Assembly: GCA_019056595.1 (NCBI GenBank)
Contig: CP036163.1
Coordinates: forward strand, 1,054,001-1,118,000
DNA length: 64,000 nt
Source of the DNA: Pectobacterium atrosepticum
GTDB lineage: Bacteria > Pseudomonadota > Gammaproteobacteria > Enterobacterales > Enterobacteriaceae
Reading direction: 5' to 3'
Notes under the pieces: generated by a model
Database searches by the model: none
What the model was told of the DNA's origin: nothing
The model's input: only the letters and a program-made list of their open reading frames with translations
Shown here: piece by piece, positions 55,089 to 64,000 of the stretch
Layout of the letters: every line of letters starts with the position of its first letter
Numbering within the stretch: position 1 is the first letter of the stretch
Position numbers and translations under genes: made by a program

Positions 55089-58000
55089 ATGGGTATAAAA
55101 GCGCAGGTGAGTATCGCGCACAAGCTGGGGTTCACATCACACCAGAATGCTGTTCCGCTGTTACGTGAGCTTGTCTTGCATAATGAGTCCGAAGAGACAT
55201 TTCAGGATCTGACGCTGCATCTGCGGACCGCGCCCGCCGTGCTCGAAGAAAAAAAATGGAATATCGACCGCCTGCTTCCCGGTACTTCATTGGATATCAG
55301 GGATCGGGATGTCAAACTTAATGCCGAATGGCTTGCCGAACTGACCGAGAGCGTACTCTGTGAAGTCACTTTGAGTTTGCGCCTAGGTGAGGAAGAACTC
55401 TTTATTACCCATTACCCGCTTGAAGCACTGGCGAAAAATGAATGGGGCGGCAGTGCAATGATTGAATTGCTACCTTCATTTATTATTCCTAATGATCCAG
55501 CAGTGGATCGTGTACTCAAGGCCACCTCTGATGTTCTTCGCCGGGCAGGCAAGGATGACGCTCTTAATGGCTATGAAAGCAAGTCCAGAACTCGTGTCTG
55601 GGAAATTACCTCAGCTCTCTGGACTGCTGTCTGCAACCTTAATATCAGTTATGCCCTTCCCCCAGCCAGTTTTGAACACAATGGACAGAAAATTCGCACG
55701 CCAGGCGCCATTCTGGAAGGAAAAGTCGCAACCTGTCTGGATACAACCTTATTATTTGCTTCCGCGCTGGAACAGCTTGGTCTGAATTCATTGCTAATGC
55801 TCAGCGAAGGTCATGCGTTTGCCGGCGTCTGGTTACAACCGCAGGAGTTTTCGCAGCTAGTGACAGAAGATGTCTCAGCGGTGCGCAAACGTGTCGACCT
55901 GAAAGAAATGGTCGTATTTGAGACAACACTCGCGACCCGAGCTCACCCGCCTTCATTTACACAGGCATCTGATGAAGCGTTAAAGCATCTTAACGAAGAT
56001 GTTTTTCACGCAGCCATTGATTCCCGTCGCGCGCGGATGCAGAAAATTCGGCCACTGGCTCTGGGTATCATCCGCCTTGAAGACCAGCCGGATTCCGGCG
56101 AGGTTAATTTGCATGGGTTTGAGGAAGCTCCCTCTCTCCCTGATGTTGACATCGATATTGAGACGGCTGGTGAGAAAGAAGCCGGGGGCCGGCTGGTACA
56201 GTGGCAACGAAAACTTCTGGACTTAACCACACGGAACCGCCTGTTACATCTTCCTGAAAGCGCTAAGGGCATTCGTTTGATTTGTGCGAATCCGAGCCAT
56301 CTTGAAGATAAACTGGCTGAAGGGAAACGCATTCGCATTGTCCCGCTCCCTGATCTCGAGAGTGGCGGTCGCGATGCCGAACTTTATCAGCAGCTTACAA
56401 ACGAGAACCTGCGCGAAGAATACGCACAGCTTGCGCTGGAACGCGGTGAAGTTGTCTCCTCAATGGAAAAATACCGCCTGGAGTCATCCCTTATCGATCT
56501 CTATCGAAAATCGAAAAGTGATCTTGAGGAAGGTGGCGCCAACACCCTTTTCCTCGCTGTTGGCTTTCTTAAATGGAAAAAATCCGCTGATGACCCCAAA
56601 AGTTACTCCGCCCCACTGATACTGCTGCCGATTCAGCTTGACCGTAAAAGTGCGCTTTCGGGCGTGACCATGCGTTTGCTTGAAGAAGAGCCTCGCTTCA
56701 ACCTTACACTGCTTGAGCTGCTACATAATGACTTTGCTCTGACAATCAATGGCCTCGATGGCGATCTTCCGACTGATGAAAGTGGCGTTGATGTGGATGG
56801 CATCTGGAATATGGTACGGCGCGCTGTGCGCGATATTCCCGGTTTCGAAGTCACCCGTGAAGTTGTGATTGGCACCTTCTCTTTTGCCAAATATCTGATG
56901 TGGAAAGATCTCATCGATCGTGCACCGCAGCTTATGCAAAGTGCGCTGGTAAAGTATCTCATTGAACGCGGCCAGGACAATGCCGTTCTGGATGAGAGCG
57001 GGGAAGTCATCAACGTTGAGCAACTCGATGATAACATCAATACGCAGGACCTTTTCCTGCCGTTGCCAGCCGATTCCTCGCAAATCGCCGCCGTTGTAGC
57101 CTCTGCAAAAGGCAGGGATTTTGTTCTGGATGGACCACCCGGCACTGGGAAGTCGCAAACCATAGCCAACATGATTGCACATAATCTTGCGCTGGGCAGG
57201 CGTGTACTGTTTGTGGCTGAGAAGAAAGCGGCACTGGATGTGGTCTACCGCAGGCTCGAGGCTCAAGGTCTCGGTGAATTTTGTCTGGAATTGCACTCGA
57301 GCAAAACGTCCAAGATGGATTTTCTCAAACAGCTTGAGCGGGCATGGGATGCACGTGATCTACTGACCACCGCAGAGTGGCAGGAAGAAGCGGCCAAGGT
57401 GCAGCACCTGCGTGACAAACTCAATGAGGTTGTCCGTTTGCTACATCTGCGCTGGCCAAATGGCTTAACGCTCCATCAGGCAATGGGCACGGTTATCAGG
57501 GATGCCAGTAGCGCCACACCGCACTTTACTTGGCCTGCATCGACTTTGCATTCTTCTGCAGAGATGACGCAGTTCAGAGAGATAGTAAAACGGCTTAAGC
57601 TGAACCGTGATGCCTGGAAACAGCACAGTGACCATTTTGACCTCATCACCCAGGCTGATTGGACAAATGGATGGCAATCCTCTCTTATTGCTGAAGCAAA
57701 CGCATTGCCAATAACTATTGATCGTCTTGAAAACGCCACCGAGGAATTACTTAAAGCGACGGGAATCACTCTGGACTCTACCGAACCGGAGAGACTATCG
57801 CAGTTAACTTCATTCTGTGAATTATTGTCGGAAGCTTACGGCATTGATCTGAGCTTCATGTTCGCACCGGATGCCACGAGCCGTATTGAATCAGCTCATA
57901 AAGCCATTCACCTCCTAGGTGAGATCGAAGCAACAAAGGCTCATCTGTCCGTTACCTATCTCGGTAACAGCTGGCAGCACGTTAATGTTCCGAAGATCAG

Positions 58001-60980
58001 AAACGCACTTGAAGTCGCTGACAAAAAATTCTGGTTCTTTGCGACCAGTGCCCGCAAGAAAGTGATTGGTGAAGTTATCCGGCAACACTCGCTGACTTCA
58101 GCTCCCGACTTATCCGTTGACCTCCCCATTGTTGAAACTCTGCAGACATTACTGCAACGCCTAACTGAGCTTAATTCTGCCACTACATCCCTGCCGGGAT
58201 GGGTTGGTCTGGATACCAACTCTGCGCAATTGCAGGCCACCCTGCAACTCGCCGAATCTATCCGTAATATGCTAGGTGGTTTTGCTTCTTCGCCACAGCA
58301 GCTGGCCGGGATCCGCACTGCGGTAAAAAACCTGATTATTGATGCCAACGACCTTCTCGGTTCACAGGGTGTGATCCCCACCCTGACCCGGAAACTGCAC
58401 ACAGCTATTACCGATTTCAATGATTCGCAGGTTCGCTTCTGCAATCTGATAAAACCATCTGAGGACAAACCTTCGCTCACGGCTCTGCGTGACTGCGCAC
58501 TCAATATCCTGCAACATCAGTCCGCTCTTAAAGCCTGGAGTGACTGGAGCCGTGTGCGTGAAGAAGCTATTTCTCATGGCCTGCAGCCCGTGATAAACGC
58601 GCTGGTCCATCTTGACTCAGGAGACGTAAGCGCCGCAGAGATATTTGAAACTGCCTATTGCCGCTGGTTTGCATCCTGGATGATCGATTCAGAGCCGCTG
58701 CTGCACAATTTTGTGCCGGCTGAGCATATGAGTGATATTGAGGCTTACCGTACGCAAACCGATCGTCTGGCCAAACTGACAGTGCGCTACATACGTGCCC
58801 GTTTATGTGGCGTCATTCCTGCAAAAAATGAGGTCAGTAAGCCGGGGGGGTTTGCCCTGCTCAAACATGAGCTACAGAAGTCCCGTCGTCATAAGCCGGT
58901 ACGCCAGATGGCAGCGGAAATGGGCGATGCCATGGCCAAACTTGCTCCTTGCATGCTGATGAGTCCGCTTTCAGTCGCCCAGTTCCTGCCCTCGGACCAG
59001 GCCTTGTTTGACCTGGTAATTTTCGATGAAGCATCACAGATTGCTCCGTGGGATGCTATCGGCACTATGGCGCGAGGAAAACAGGTGGTAATCGCCGGCG
59101 ATCCACGCCAGATGCCGCCTACCAGCTTCTTTAATCGTGCGGCTAATGACACAGACGATGATACTGAAGAAGATATGGAAAGCATTCTGGATGAGTGTCT
59201 GGCTGCCGGCCTGTATAACCACAGCCTGAGCTGGCATTACCGGAGCCGTCATGAAAGCCTGATCACCTTCTCTAACCATCGTTACTATGACAGTAATCTG
59301 ATTACTTTCCCTGCTTCGGAAACAAAGCAAAGCGCGGTTCAATGGTGCAAGGTCGCAGGCGTCTACTCTAAAGGCAAAGGACGTCATAATCAGGCCGAGG
59401 CAGAAGCAATTGTTGCTGAAACGGTGAAGCGACTGACTGATAAAGACTTCATTGCGTCAGGCAGATCGATAGGCATTATCACTCTGAATACCGAACAGCA
59501 GAAACTGGTCAGCGATCTTCTGGACCGAGCCAGACAACAACATCCTGAAATTGAACCTTTCTTCCAGTCTGAACTGGAAGAACCTGTTGTGGTTAAAAAC
59601 CTCGAAACGGTTCAGGGGGATGAGCGCGATTTGATCATGCTCTGTATTGGGTACGGCCCGACTGAGCCAGGCGCAAATACGATGTCGATGAATTTTGGGC
59701 CTCTAAATCGTGAGGGAGGCTGGCGCCGGCTGAATGTTGCCGTCACGCGCGCGCGACAGGAAATGATGGTCTTCAGCTCGTTCGACCCTTCCTTTATCGA
59801 CCTTAATCGTACCAGCGCACGCGCGGTTGCTGACCTCAAATATTTCATTGAATTCGCACAGCGCGGCCCTGTGGCTCTTGCCCAGGCAGTACGTGGATCT
59901 GTAGGCGGTTATGACTCACCATTTGAAGAAGCGGTGGCAAATGGCCTGAGAAAAAAGGGTTGGCATGTTGTCCCACAAATTGGCGTATCCCGTTTCCGTA
60001 TTGATTTGGGGATCGTTCATCCGGATAAGCCTGGCGACTATCTTGTCGGTGTTGAATGTGACGGCGCCACTTACCATAGCGCAGCAACAGCACGCGATCG
60101 CGATAAAGTCCGCAGCGCCATCCTGCAGGGCCTGGGCTGGAAATTACTGCGCCTCTGGTCAACAGAATGGTGGATTGATAAAGAAGGTGCACTTGACAGG
60201 CTGGATACAGCAATACGTCGCCTGCTTGAAGAATCCAGAACAGCGGAAGCCACACTGATTGCAGAAGCAGAAAAACAAAAGCAGATTACGCCAATCATCG
60301 ATCCCGTAACCGATGATGTCAGTGAAGACATACTGGTTTCTGACACTACACCTGTCGCTAATGATGAGGAAATATCTGCTTCAGTAACCCCTATCAGCCC
60401 GCTTCCTGGCGAAGTAATTGAAGATGGTGATGTCACTGAGTTCAAGTATGCATCTTTAGCTTCTCAGGACGACGACAAGCCAGCACATGCCGGTAAGTAT
60501 ATCGTCAACGATCTTCAGGAATGGCACGGCAGGGCAGATGCAGAACAATTCTATACAGCTGAATATGATGAGACACTTAAAACGCTCATTGAAGCGGTGG
60601 TGACAAGTGAATCACCCCTTCTGGATACTACGCTTGTTCAACGCATCGCACGTATACATGGCTTCACTCGCGCCGGCAGGTTGATACGTGAACGCGTAAT
60701 GGATATTGTGGATCAACACTATCACCTTGCAACAGATCTCTCGGGTGAAGACTTCGTCTGGCTGTCTGCAGCGCAACGCGCTGACTGGAATACGTTTCGT
60801 TTGCCTGCCACGGATAACGATATTCGCCAGGTTGACGCGATCCCCTGCGAGGAATTACGCGCATTGGCTCTGAGTATTGAAGGTGACAATAAGATACAGC
60901 AAATGACCCGGTCGCTTTGGATTAGACGCCTGACCAGTCAAGCAAAACAAAGGCTTGAATCAATACTTGAAGTTGTTTGA
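55089..60980 (+). CDS. DUF4011-SF1 helicase-Vsr-DUF3320 protein, Hhe-like candidate anti-phage defence gene
   Basis: The 1963-residue protein has, in order: an N-terminal beta-rich region; a transglutaminase-like stretch (about 210-250) with Cys in ATCLDTTLLFASALEQLGL and His in EGHAFAGVWL; the DUF4011 motif QRKLLDLTTRNRLLHL near 375. Then come SF1 helicase Walker A GPPGTGKSQT near 682, Walker B VIFDEASQIAPWD near 1312, DPRQMPP, HYRSRH, and TVQGDERD and NVAVTRAR as late motifs. A Vsr/PD-(D/E)XK-like nuclease (about 1610-1700; SPFEEAVANGLRKKGW, RIDLGIVHP, VGVECDGATYHS) and a C-terminal DUF3320 follow. This is the architecture described as Hhe, a single-gene phage-defence system, from memory. 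AAGGAG lies 10 nt before the ATG. Confidence 0.85.
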   Translation: MGIKAQVSIAHKLGFTSHQNAVPLLRELVLHNESEETFQDLTLHLRTAPAVLEEKKWNIDRLLPGTSLDIRDRDVKLNAEWLAELTESVLCEVTLSLRLGEEELFITHYPLEALAKNEWGGSAMIELLPSFIIPNDPAVDRVLKATSDVLRRAGKDDALNGYESKSRTRVWEITSALWTAVCNLNISYALPPASFEHNGQKIRTPGAILEGKVATCLDTTLLFASALEQLGLNSLLMLSEGHAFAGVWLQPQEFSQLVTEDVSAVRKRVDLKEMVVFETTLATRAHPPSFTQASDEALKHLNEDVFHAAIDSRRARMQKIRPLALGIIRLEDQPDSGEVNLHGFEEAPSLPDVDIDIETAGEKEAGGRLVQWQRKLLDLTTRNRLLHLPESAKGIRLICANPSHLEDKLAEGKRIRIVPLPDLESGGRDAELYQQLTNENLREEYAQLALERGEVVSSMEKYRLESSLIDLYRKSKSDLEEGGANTLFLAVGFLKWKKSADDPKSYSAPLILLPIQLDRKSALSGVTMRLLEEEPRFNLTLLELLHNDFALTINGLDGDLPTDESGVDVDGIWNMVRRAVRDIPGFEVTREVVIGTFSFAKYLMWKDLIDRAPQLMQSALVKYLIERGQDNAVLDESGEVINVEQLDDNINTQDLFLPLPADSSQIAAVVASAKGRDFVLDGPPGTGKSQTIANMIAHNLALGRRVLFVAEKKAALDVVYRRLEAQGLGEFCLELHSSKTSKMDFLKQLERAWDARDLLTTAEWQEEAAKVQHLRDKLNEVVRLLHLRWPNGLTLHQAMGTVIRDASSATPHFTWPASTLHSSAEMTQFREIVKRLKLNRDAWKQHSDHFDLITQADWTNGWQSSLIAEANALPITIDRLENATEELLKATGITLDSTEPERLSQLTSFCELLSEAYGIDLSFMFAPDATSRIESAHKAIHLLGEIEATKAHLSVTYLGNSWQHVNVPKIRNALEVADKKFWFFATSARKKVIGEVIRQHSLTSAPDLSVDLPIVETLQTLLQRLTELNSATTSLPGWVGLDTNSAQLQATLQLAESIRNMLGGFASSPQQLAGIRTAVKNLIIDANDLLGSQGVIPTLTRKLHTAITDFNDSQVRFCNLIKPSEDKPSLTALRDCALNILQHQSALKAWSDWSRVREEAISHGLQPVINALVHLDSGDVSAAEIFETAYCRWFASWMIDSEPLLHNFVPAEHMSDIEAYRTQTDRLAKLTVRYIRARLCGVIPAKNEVSKPGGFALLKHELQKSRRHKPVRQMAAEMGDAMAKLAPCMLMSPLSVAQFLPSDQALFDLVIFDEASQIAPWDAIGTMARGKQVVIAGDPRQMPPTSFFNRAANDTDDDTEEDMESILDECLAAGLYNHSLSWHYRSRHESLITFSNHRYYDSNLITFPASETKQSAVQWCKVAGVYSKGKGRHNQAEAEAIVAETVKRLTDKDFIASGRSIGIITLNTEQQKLVSDLLDRARQQHPEIEPFFQSELEEPVVVKNLETVQGDERDLIMLCIGYGPTEPGANTMSMNFGPLNREGGWRRLNVAVTRARQEMMVFSSFDPSFIDLNRTSARAVADLKYFIEFAQRGPVALAQAVRGSVGGYDSPFEEAVANGLRKKGWHVVPQIGVSRFRIDLGIVHPDKPGDYLVGVECDGATYHSAATARDRDKVRSAILQGLGWKLLRLWSTEWWIDKEGALDRLDTAIRRLLEESRTAEATLIAEAEKQKQITPIIDPVTDDVSEDILVSDTTPVANDEEISASVTPISPLPGEVIEDGDVTEFKYASLASQDDDKPAHAGKYIVNDLQEWHGRADAEQFYTAEYDETLKTLIEAVVTSESPLLDTTLVQRIARIHGFTRAGRLIRERVMDIVDQHYHLATDLSGEDFVWLSAAQRADWNTFRLPATDNDIRQVDAIPCEELRALALSIEGDNKIQQMTRSLWIRRLTSQAKQRLESILEVV

Positions 60981-61292
60981 AGGTCAACCGTGCAGGAAAC
61001 CACGTATAGAGACTAACAGTCTGAAATATAAAGTCTCATTAGACAATTGTGAGGCAAAGAAACAGTTCAACATCTCGTTTTGTTGCCGTTTTGAGATAAT
61101 TATTATTAGAGTCGATTTCTGACATCTCTTAACATGGTTTTCTGTATCACCAACGTCGACCAGTTGGGCGTCCTCGAGGAGGACGCCTGGAAAACGGAGA
61201 ATATCCTACGCTAAGCCTATTTCTGAAGTAGCATTACAGGCAGCTTAGAGCGAGAAGCGGATCTTGAAATGTGGTCTGTGCTATGTGGATTT
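60981..61292. other. Intergenic region after the helicase gene
   Basis: About 310 bp with no supported gene. It contains a strong hairpin (61167-61187) and, at 61247-61261, AGAGCGAGAAGCGGA followed by GTGGTCTGT, which repeat sequences left of the helicase gene. Confidence 0.55.
61167..61187 (+). terminator. Strong hairpin downstream of the helicase gene
   Basis: GGCGTCCTC, loop GAG, GAGGACGCC form a perfect 9-bp stem. It is 187 bp after the stop and lacks a T-run, so it may be a decayed terminator or part of a repeat. Confidence 0.5.
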
Positions 61293-61529
61293 TTATTGTT
61301 CTTGCTTCACTAGCGGGAGAGATATCCTCGCCTCCGAAATCAATTTCTCCACTGCTTCAAGAGGGATATTCTCTTCGTAGCAGGTCAAAAAGAATTCTTG
61401 TGTAACGTCAGAATAGAAAACTTCAGCAACTTGCCGTAAAGGAGATGTCTCACTGACAGATAATTCCAGATACATGCCATCACGTAGCACATCGCTTCCA
61501 CGCCTCAGTTCAAACTTAATCTTAGACAT
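61293..61529 (-). CDS. Small protein of unknown function
   Basis: The 78-residue, slightly acidic product starts MSKIKFELRRGSDVLRDGMYLELSVSE and has no signal peptide or membrane helix. AAGGA lies 8 nt before the ATG at 61529, which supports a real gene; an earlier in-frame start at 61550 is possible. No family was recognised. It could be an immunity-type or accessory protein of the region, but nothing in the sequence proves this. Confidence 0.6.
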   Translation of the reverse strand: MSKIKFELRRGSDVLRDGMYLELSVSETSPLRQVAEVFYSDVTQEFFLTCYEENIPLEAVEKLISEARISLPLVKQEQ

Positions 61530-61839
61530 ATACGAATTCCTTTTTTTCAACGACGCAAAAAAATTATTTTTTGATTTAAAAGCAATTTGCTCAGGATGTG
61601 GCGGGATAATATTCCGACCACGTCAGTTTGAACTACAAAGCCATTATATGGGTAATCCTGAAATCGTTATAACGCGCTAACTTCCGCTTCTGGCACTCTA
61701 CAGCCCTTCGAAAGACCTCCGACAGCTTTGAGCAAGGTTCGAACATTCGCTTTCACACGATTACGATATGCCCGTTGAGTGACTCTGTTGTTTTGCCATC
61801 ACGGCGCTGTAGTAGCCGACCATAATGATAGAAGTGCCA
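61530..61839. other. Intergenic region between two small genes
   Basis: About 310 bp. It includes another GCTTCTGGCAC (61686-61696) and sequence resembling decayed remnants shared with the left side of the helicase gene. No supported gene is seen. Confidence 0.5.
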
Positions 61840-62175
61840 CTATGCAAAGTTCTCCAGTATCTGCTTTGCATGAAGGTATTCGTAAGACGTAACTTCAATC
61901 TTGTTGTTGCTGAGATCGCAGAAGTACACGGACATAGATACATCGTGGTCACTGATGGTGAAAGGGATTTTTTTGTCCTTGAGGGTTGGGATCAGCTCAA
62001 TAAATGCTGATCCCACTACGCCGAAAGCCATCGTATGACCAGGATGCTGAGATGTTCTGAGGAAAAGGGAAAGTGACGCTCCGTTATTGCTTATAACCAA
62101 CGGTCCTCCCTGAATCATCTTTGATAAACAGCCGGCAAAGAATTGATTCAACCAAATATTAACCGTTAGAAACAT
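61840..62175 (-). CDS. VOC (glyoxalase-fold) family protein, probably N-terminally degraded
   Basis: The C-terminal part, GGPLVISNNGASLSLFLR, then AFGVVGSAFIELIPTLKDKKIP, DHDVSMSVYFCDLSNNKIEVTSYEY, has the VOC pattern of a beta-alpha-beta-beta-beta module ending in a metal-ligand Glu of KIEVT. The N-terminal module is much shorter than usual (MFLTVNIWLNQFFAGCLSKM), so part of it may be lost. An in-frame TTG at 62202 would add nine residues. It is either a divergent VOC protein or a decaying copy. Confidence 0.55.
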   Translation of the reverse strand: MFLTVNIWLNQFFAGCLSKMIQGGPLVISNNGASLSLFLRTSQHPGHTMAFGVVGSAFIELIPTLKDKKIPFTISDHDVSMSVYFCDLSNNKIEVTSYEYLHAKQILENFA

Positions 62176-62218
62176 TTCATGTAACCTATCGCTCTTTTTC
62201 AAAGGAGCAGGTCAGGGA

Positions 62219-64000
62219 ATGAAAGCCGTAAAGTTACTGTTTGGCATCTTACTATTGAATATGGCCATAGGGATTAGCACGGCTATCGCAGCACCGGACG
62301 ACACCCCACACTCTTTTTACGCGGGTAAAACGCTGGCGCATCCGATCATTTCGGGCGCACGCGACAGCAACGCCCTTCTGGTTTTCATTCAGGAAAACCA
62401 GGTGGTCAACGGCTATTACTGCTTCTGTAGCGAAGAGGATCACAGTGTCGATCACCTTCCCCACCTGCTCGGTACTTTCCCCGATTCCACCATCGAATCC
62501 GTGTTTTATGCCGATGTGGACAAGTCTGGTCAAATCACGCTGGTGTTGAGTAAAAGTCACGGCAAGTTCGCCCTGCGCAGTTGGCGTTATATTGAAGACG
62601 GCAGCTATATTCCGGTACTGAGTTTACAACCGGTTCTGGATAAGTTGGTGCGCGAGAATAAAGATCTCAATTCAACGCTGATAAAACGTGCCCTCGGCCA
62701 GCTTCCGCCTTATGACTACAGCGCGCAGTACCCTACGTTCGATAATCAGGATTTCGATAACATCGACTTTACTCAGGGCAAGTTTGTCGGCTGGTATTTT
62801 GAGGATGGCATACCTTCCCATGCCGCGAAACAGCCAGCAGAAAATGTCTACGCCTATAAAAAAACGTTTGCGGAAAAAGACGGTTTATTTCTCACCGCGA
62901 CGTTCAGCCGTGAGTCAGACAGCGCCACAGCCGAATTTCGTGTAACTGCCATCAGTTGGCAAGCTGATCCGGCTAAATTCAGCGGCAGCGAAAATGGGCC
63001 CTATGTCTATTATTCGAAGCAATATGGCTTAGTAAAAGGGTTTTTCCTCCATGGCATCCCTGACGAAAAATGGACCACCGTTGGTGAGAACTTCGACAGT
63101 TCAGGTAGCTATATAGCGGGACAACAGCAAGGCCAGTGGACCATCAGCGATGAGCAAGAAACGGCCACTGGCATGATGAAAAACGATAAGCGAGAAGGCC
63201 GCTGGGAGATAACCGACGGCGCGAATAGCAATACACCCGAGCTAAGTGGCTTCGATACTTACCTCAATGGCCAGCGCCATGGCCCAAGTGAGCGCCGTCT
63301 GGCGGGCGTGCTGCGCACGAAAGGCGATTATATTGATGACCAGCCTGAAGGCATGTGGATCACCGAAAACGGCGAAGGCCCGTTTGTGAAAGGCGTGGCT
63401 AACGGGATGTGGCAGCTAAACACGGCTGACGGCGAGATCCAGCAGGTCGAACTGATCGCTGGCGTAAAGCAGGGAGAACTGCGCTGGAGTGATAAGAAAG
63501 GCCATCTGACACAAATCATTCATTATAAAGATAATCTTCCCCACGGGGTGTACCAGAAGTTCAACTCTACCGGGAAACTGGTTTATCAAGCTGGCTATGT
63601 GATGGGGACGCTGAACGGCCGCGAAATCGAATATTACGACGATGGCACCACTTTGCGCGCCGATCGCGGCTACCGCAATGGCGAGCTCGACGGCCGGAAT
63701 ATCTATAATTTCTCCGACGGAAAACCGCAGTCCATATCAACCTATGACCACGGTGATGAAGTCGGACTGGCGCAAGAATTTACCGCCGCTGGTGTCAAAA
63801 TTATCGAGCGTAATTACTGCCCTCCGTCGATGAGTGGTCGCGGCTACTGCGGCAAACAGCAAACCTTTAACCCTGACGGCACGCCCCTCACCGAGGCCGA
63901 TTATCTGTTCAACCGTCAGCAAACCAATAATACCTGGTATGCCAACGGCCAGCGTCAGGATGAAACGCGTATCGGCACCGATGACAGCTACACCCAAATC
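62219..64000 (+). CDS. Secreted MORN/YwqK-type repeat protein, 5' part
   Basis: The frame is open from an ATG at 62219 to the window edge (594 codons) and continues beyond. It starts with a signal peptide (LLFGILLLNMAIGISTAIAA). From about residue 270 it has repeated units of the form GxxxGxWxxxxxxG, such as YNGKREGRWEI-like, QKFNSTGKLVYQAGYVMGTLNGREIEYYDDGT, NGELDGRNIYNFSDGKP and YANGQRQDETR, which resemble MORN or YwqK antitoxin-type repeats. It is probably a periplasmic or surface beta-sheet protein. Cysteines in YYCFCSEE and YCPPSMSGRGYC could form disulfides. Function unknown. Confidence 0.75.
   Translation, partial: MKAVKLLFGILLLNMAIGISTAIAAPDDTPHSFYAGKTLAHPIISGARDSNALLVFIQENQVVNGYYCFCSEEDHSVDHLPHLLGTFPDSTIESVFYADVDKSGQITLVLSKSHGKFALRSWRYIEDGSYIPVLSLQPVLDKLVRENKDLNSTLIKRALGQLPPYDYSAQYPTFDNQDFDNIDFTQGKFVGWYFEDGIPSHAAKQPAENVYAYKKTFAEKDGLFLTATFSRESDSATAEFRVTAISWQADPAKFSGSENGPYVYYSKQYGLVKGFFLHGIPDEKWTTVGENFDSSGSYIAGQQQGQWTISDEQETATGMMKNDKREGRWEITDGANSNTPELSGFDTYLNGQRHGPSERRLAGVLRTKGDYIDDQPEGMWITENGEGPFVKGVANGMWQLNTADGEIQQVELIAGVKQGELRWSDKKGHLTQIIHYKDNLPHGVYQKFNSTGKLVYQAGYVMGTLNGREIEYYDDGTTLRADRGYRNGELDGRNIYNFSDGKPQSISTYDHGDEVGLAQEFTAAGVKIIERNYCPPSMSGRGYCGKQQTFNPDGTPLTEADYLFNRQQTNNTWYANGQRQDETRIGTDDSYTQI

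Noticed and set aside
61761-61952. Small minus-strand frame overlapping the VOC gene
   Set aside because: It overlaps a better-supported frame, has no ribosome site and no recognisable motif.

Overview
The window looks like a chromosomal segment of a soft-rot enterobacterium, most likely Pectobacterium or a close relative such as Brenneria. This rests on remembered protein similarity, on the gene order of the nif cluster (the Klebsiella oxytoca order) and on the style of the intergenic repeats; no database was searched. GC content is moderate and genes are packed into tight operons with many 4-nt stop/start overlaps. No rRNA, tRNA or CRISPR array was seen.

Layout. 1-2.7 kb: the 3' end of an outer-membrane efflux protein, a short-chain dehydrogenase, and an HxlR regulator divergent from an F420-type NADP oxidoreductase. 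2.7-28.8 kb: a complete molybdenum-nitrogenase cluster in the order nifQ-B-A-L / F / M-Z-W-V-S-U / X-N-E / Y-T-K-D-H / J. Seven sigma-54 (-24/-12) promoters can be read directly (nifB, nifLA, nifF, nifU, nifE, nifH, nifJ). Most have a NifA upstream activator sequence of the TGT-N10-ACA type, and nifLA has NtrC-like sites instead. This describes the cascade NtrC -> nifLA -> NifA -> structural, cofactor and electron-transport operons, with NifL as the O2/N-sensing anti-activator. 17.39-19.78 kb: the nif cluster is interrupted between nifY and nifE by a 2.39-kb cassette with perfect 38-bp terminal inverted repeats of Tn3-family style and a 5-bp target duplication. It carries a TetR repressor, an MFS efflux pump and a hydrolase remnant, and no transposase.

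28.9-37.1 kb: a SulP anion transporter, then a dipeptide/oligopeptide-type ABC importer (two ATPases, two permeases, binding protein) with an M20 amidohydrolase. 37.6-45.9 kb: an enolase-superfamily dehydratase, an RND efflux pump with its lipoprotein adaptor, a MipA/OmpV outer-membrane protein and a two-component system probably controlling them. 46.3-52.1 kb: a polar amino-acid ABC transporter (binding protein, two permeases, ATPase) with an MmgE/PrpD protein and a class IV aminotransferase. Two copies of one long palindromic intergenic repeat, in opposite orientation, lie at 37.1 and 48.7 kb; the second is expanded by strings of small hairpins.

52.2-62.2 kb: accessory DNA with a SnoaL-alpha/beta hydrolase fusion, a divergent LysR regulator, a 1963-residue protein with DUF4011, SF1 helicase, Vsr-like nuclease and DUF3320 regions (the architecture of the Hhe anti-phage gene), and two small genes. 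62.2-64 kb: the start of a secreted MORN/YwqK-type repeat protein that runs off the window.

The items most worth following are the Tn3-like passenger cassette inside the nif cluster, the candidate defence gene with an N-terminal transglutaminase-like segment, and the hairpin-loaded repeat.
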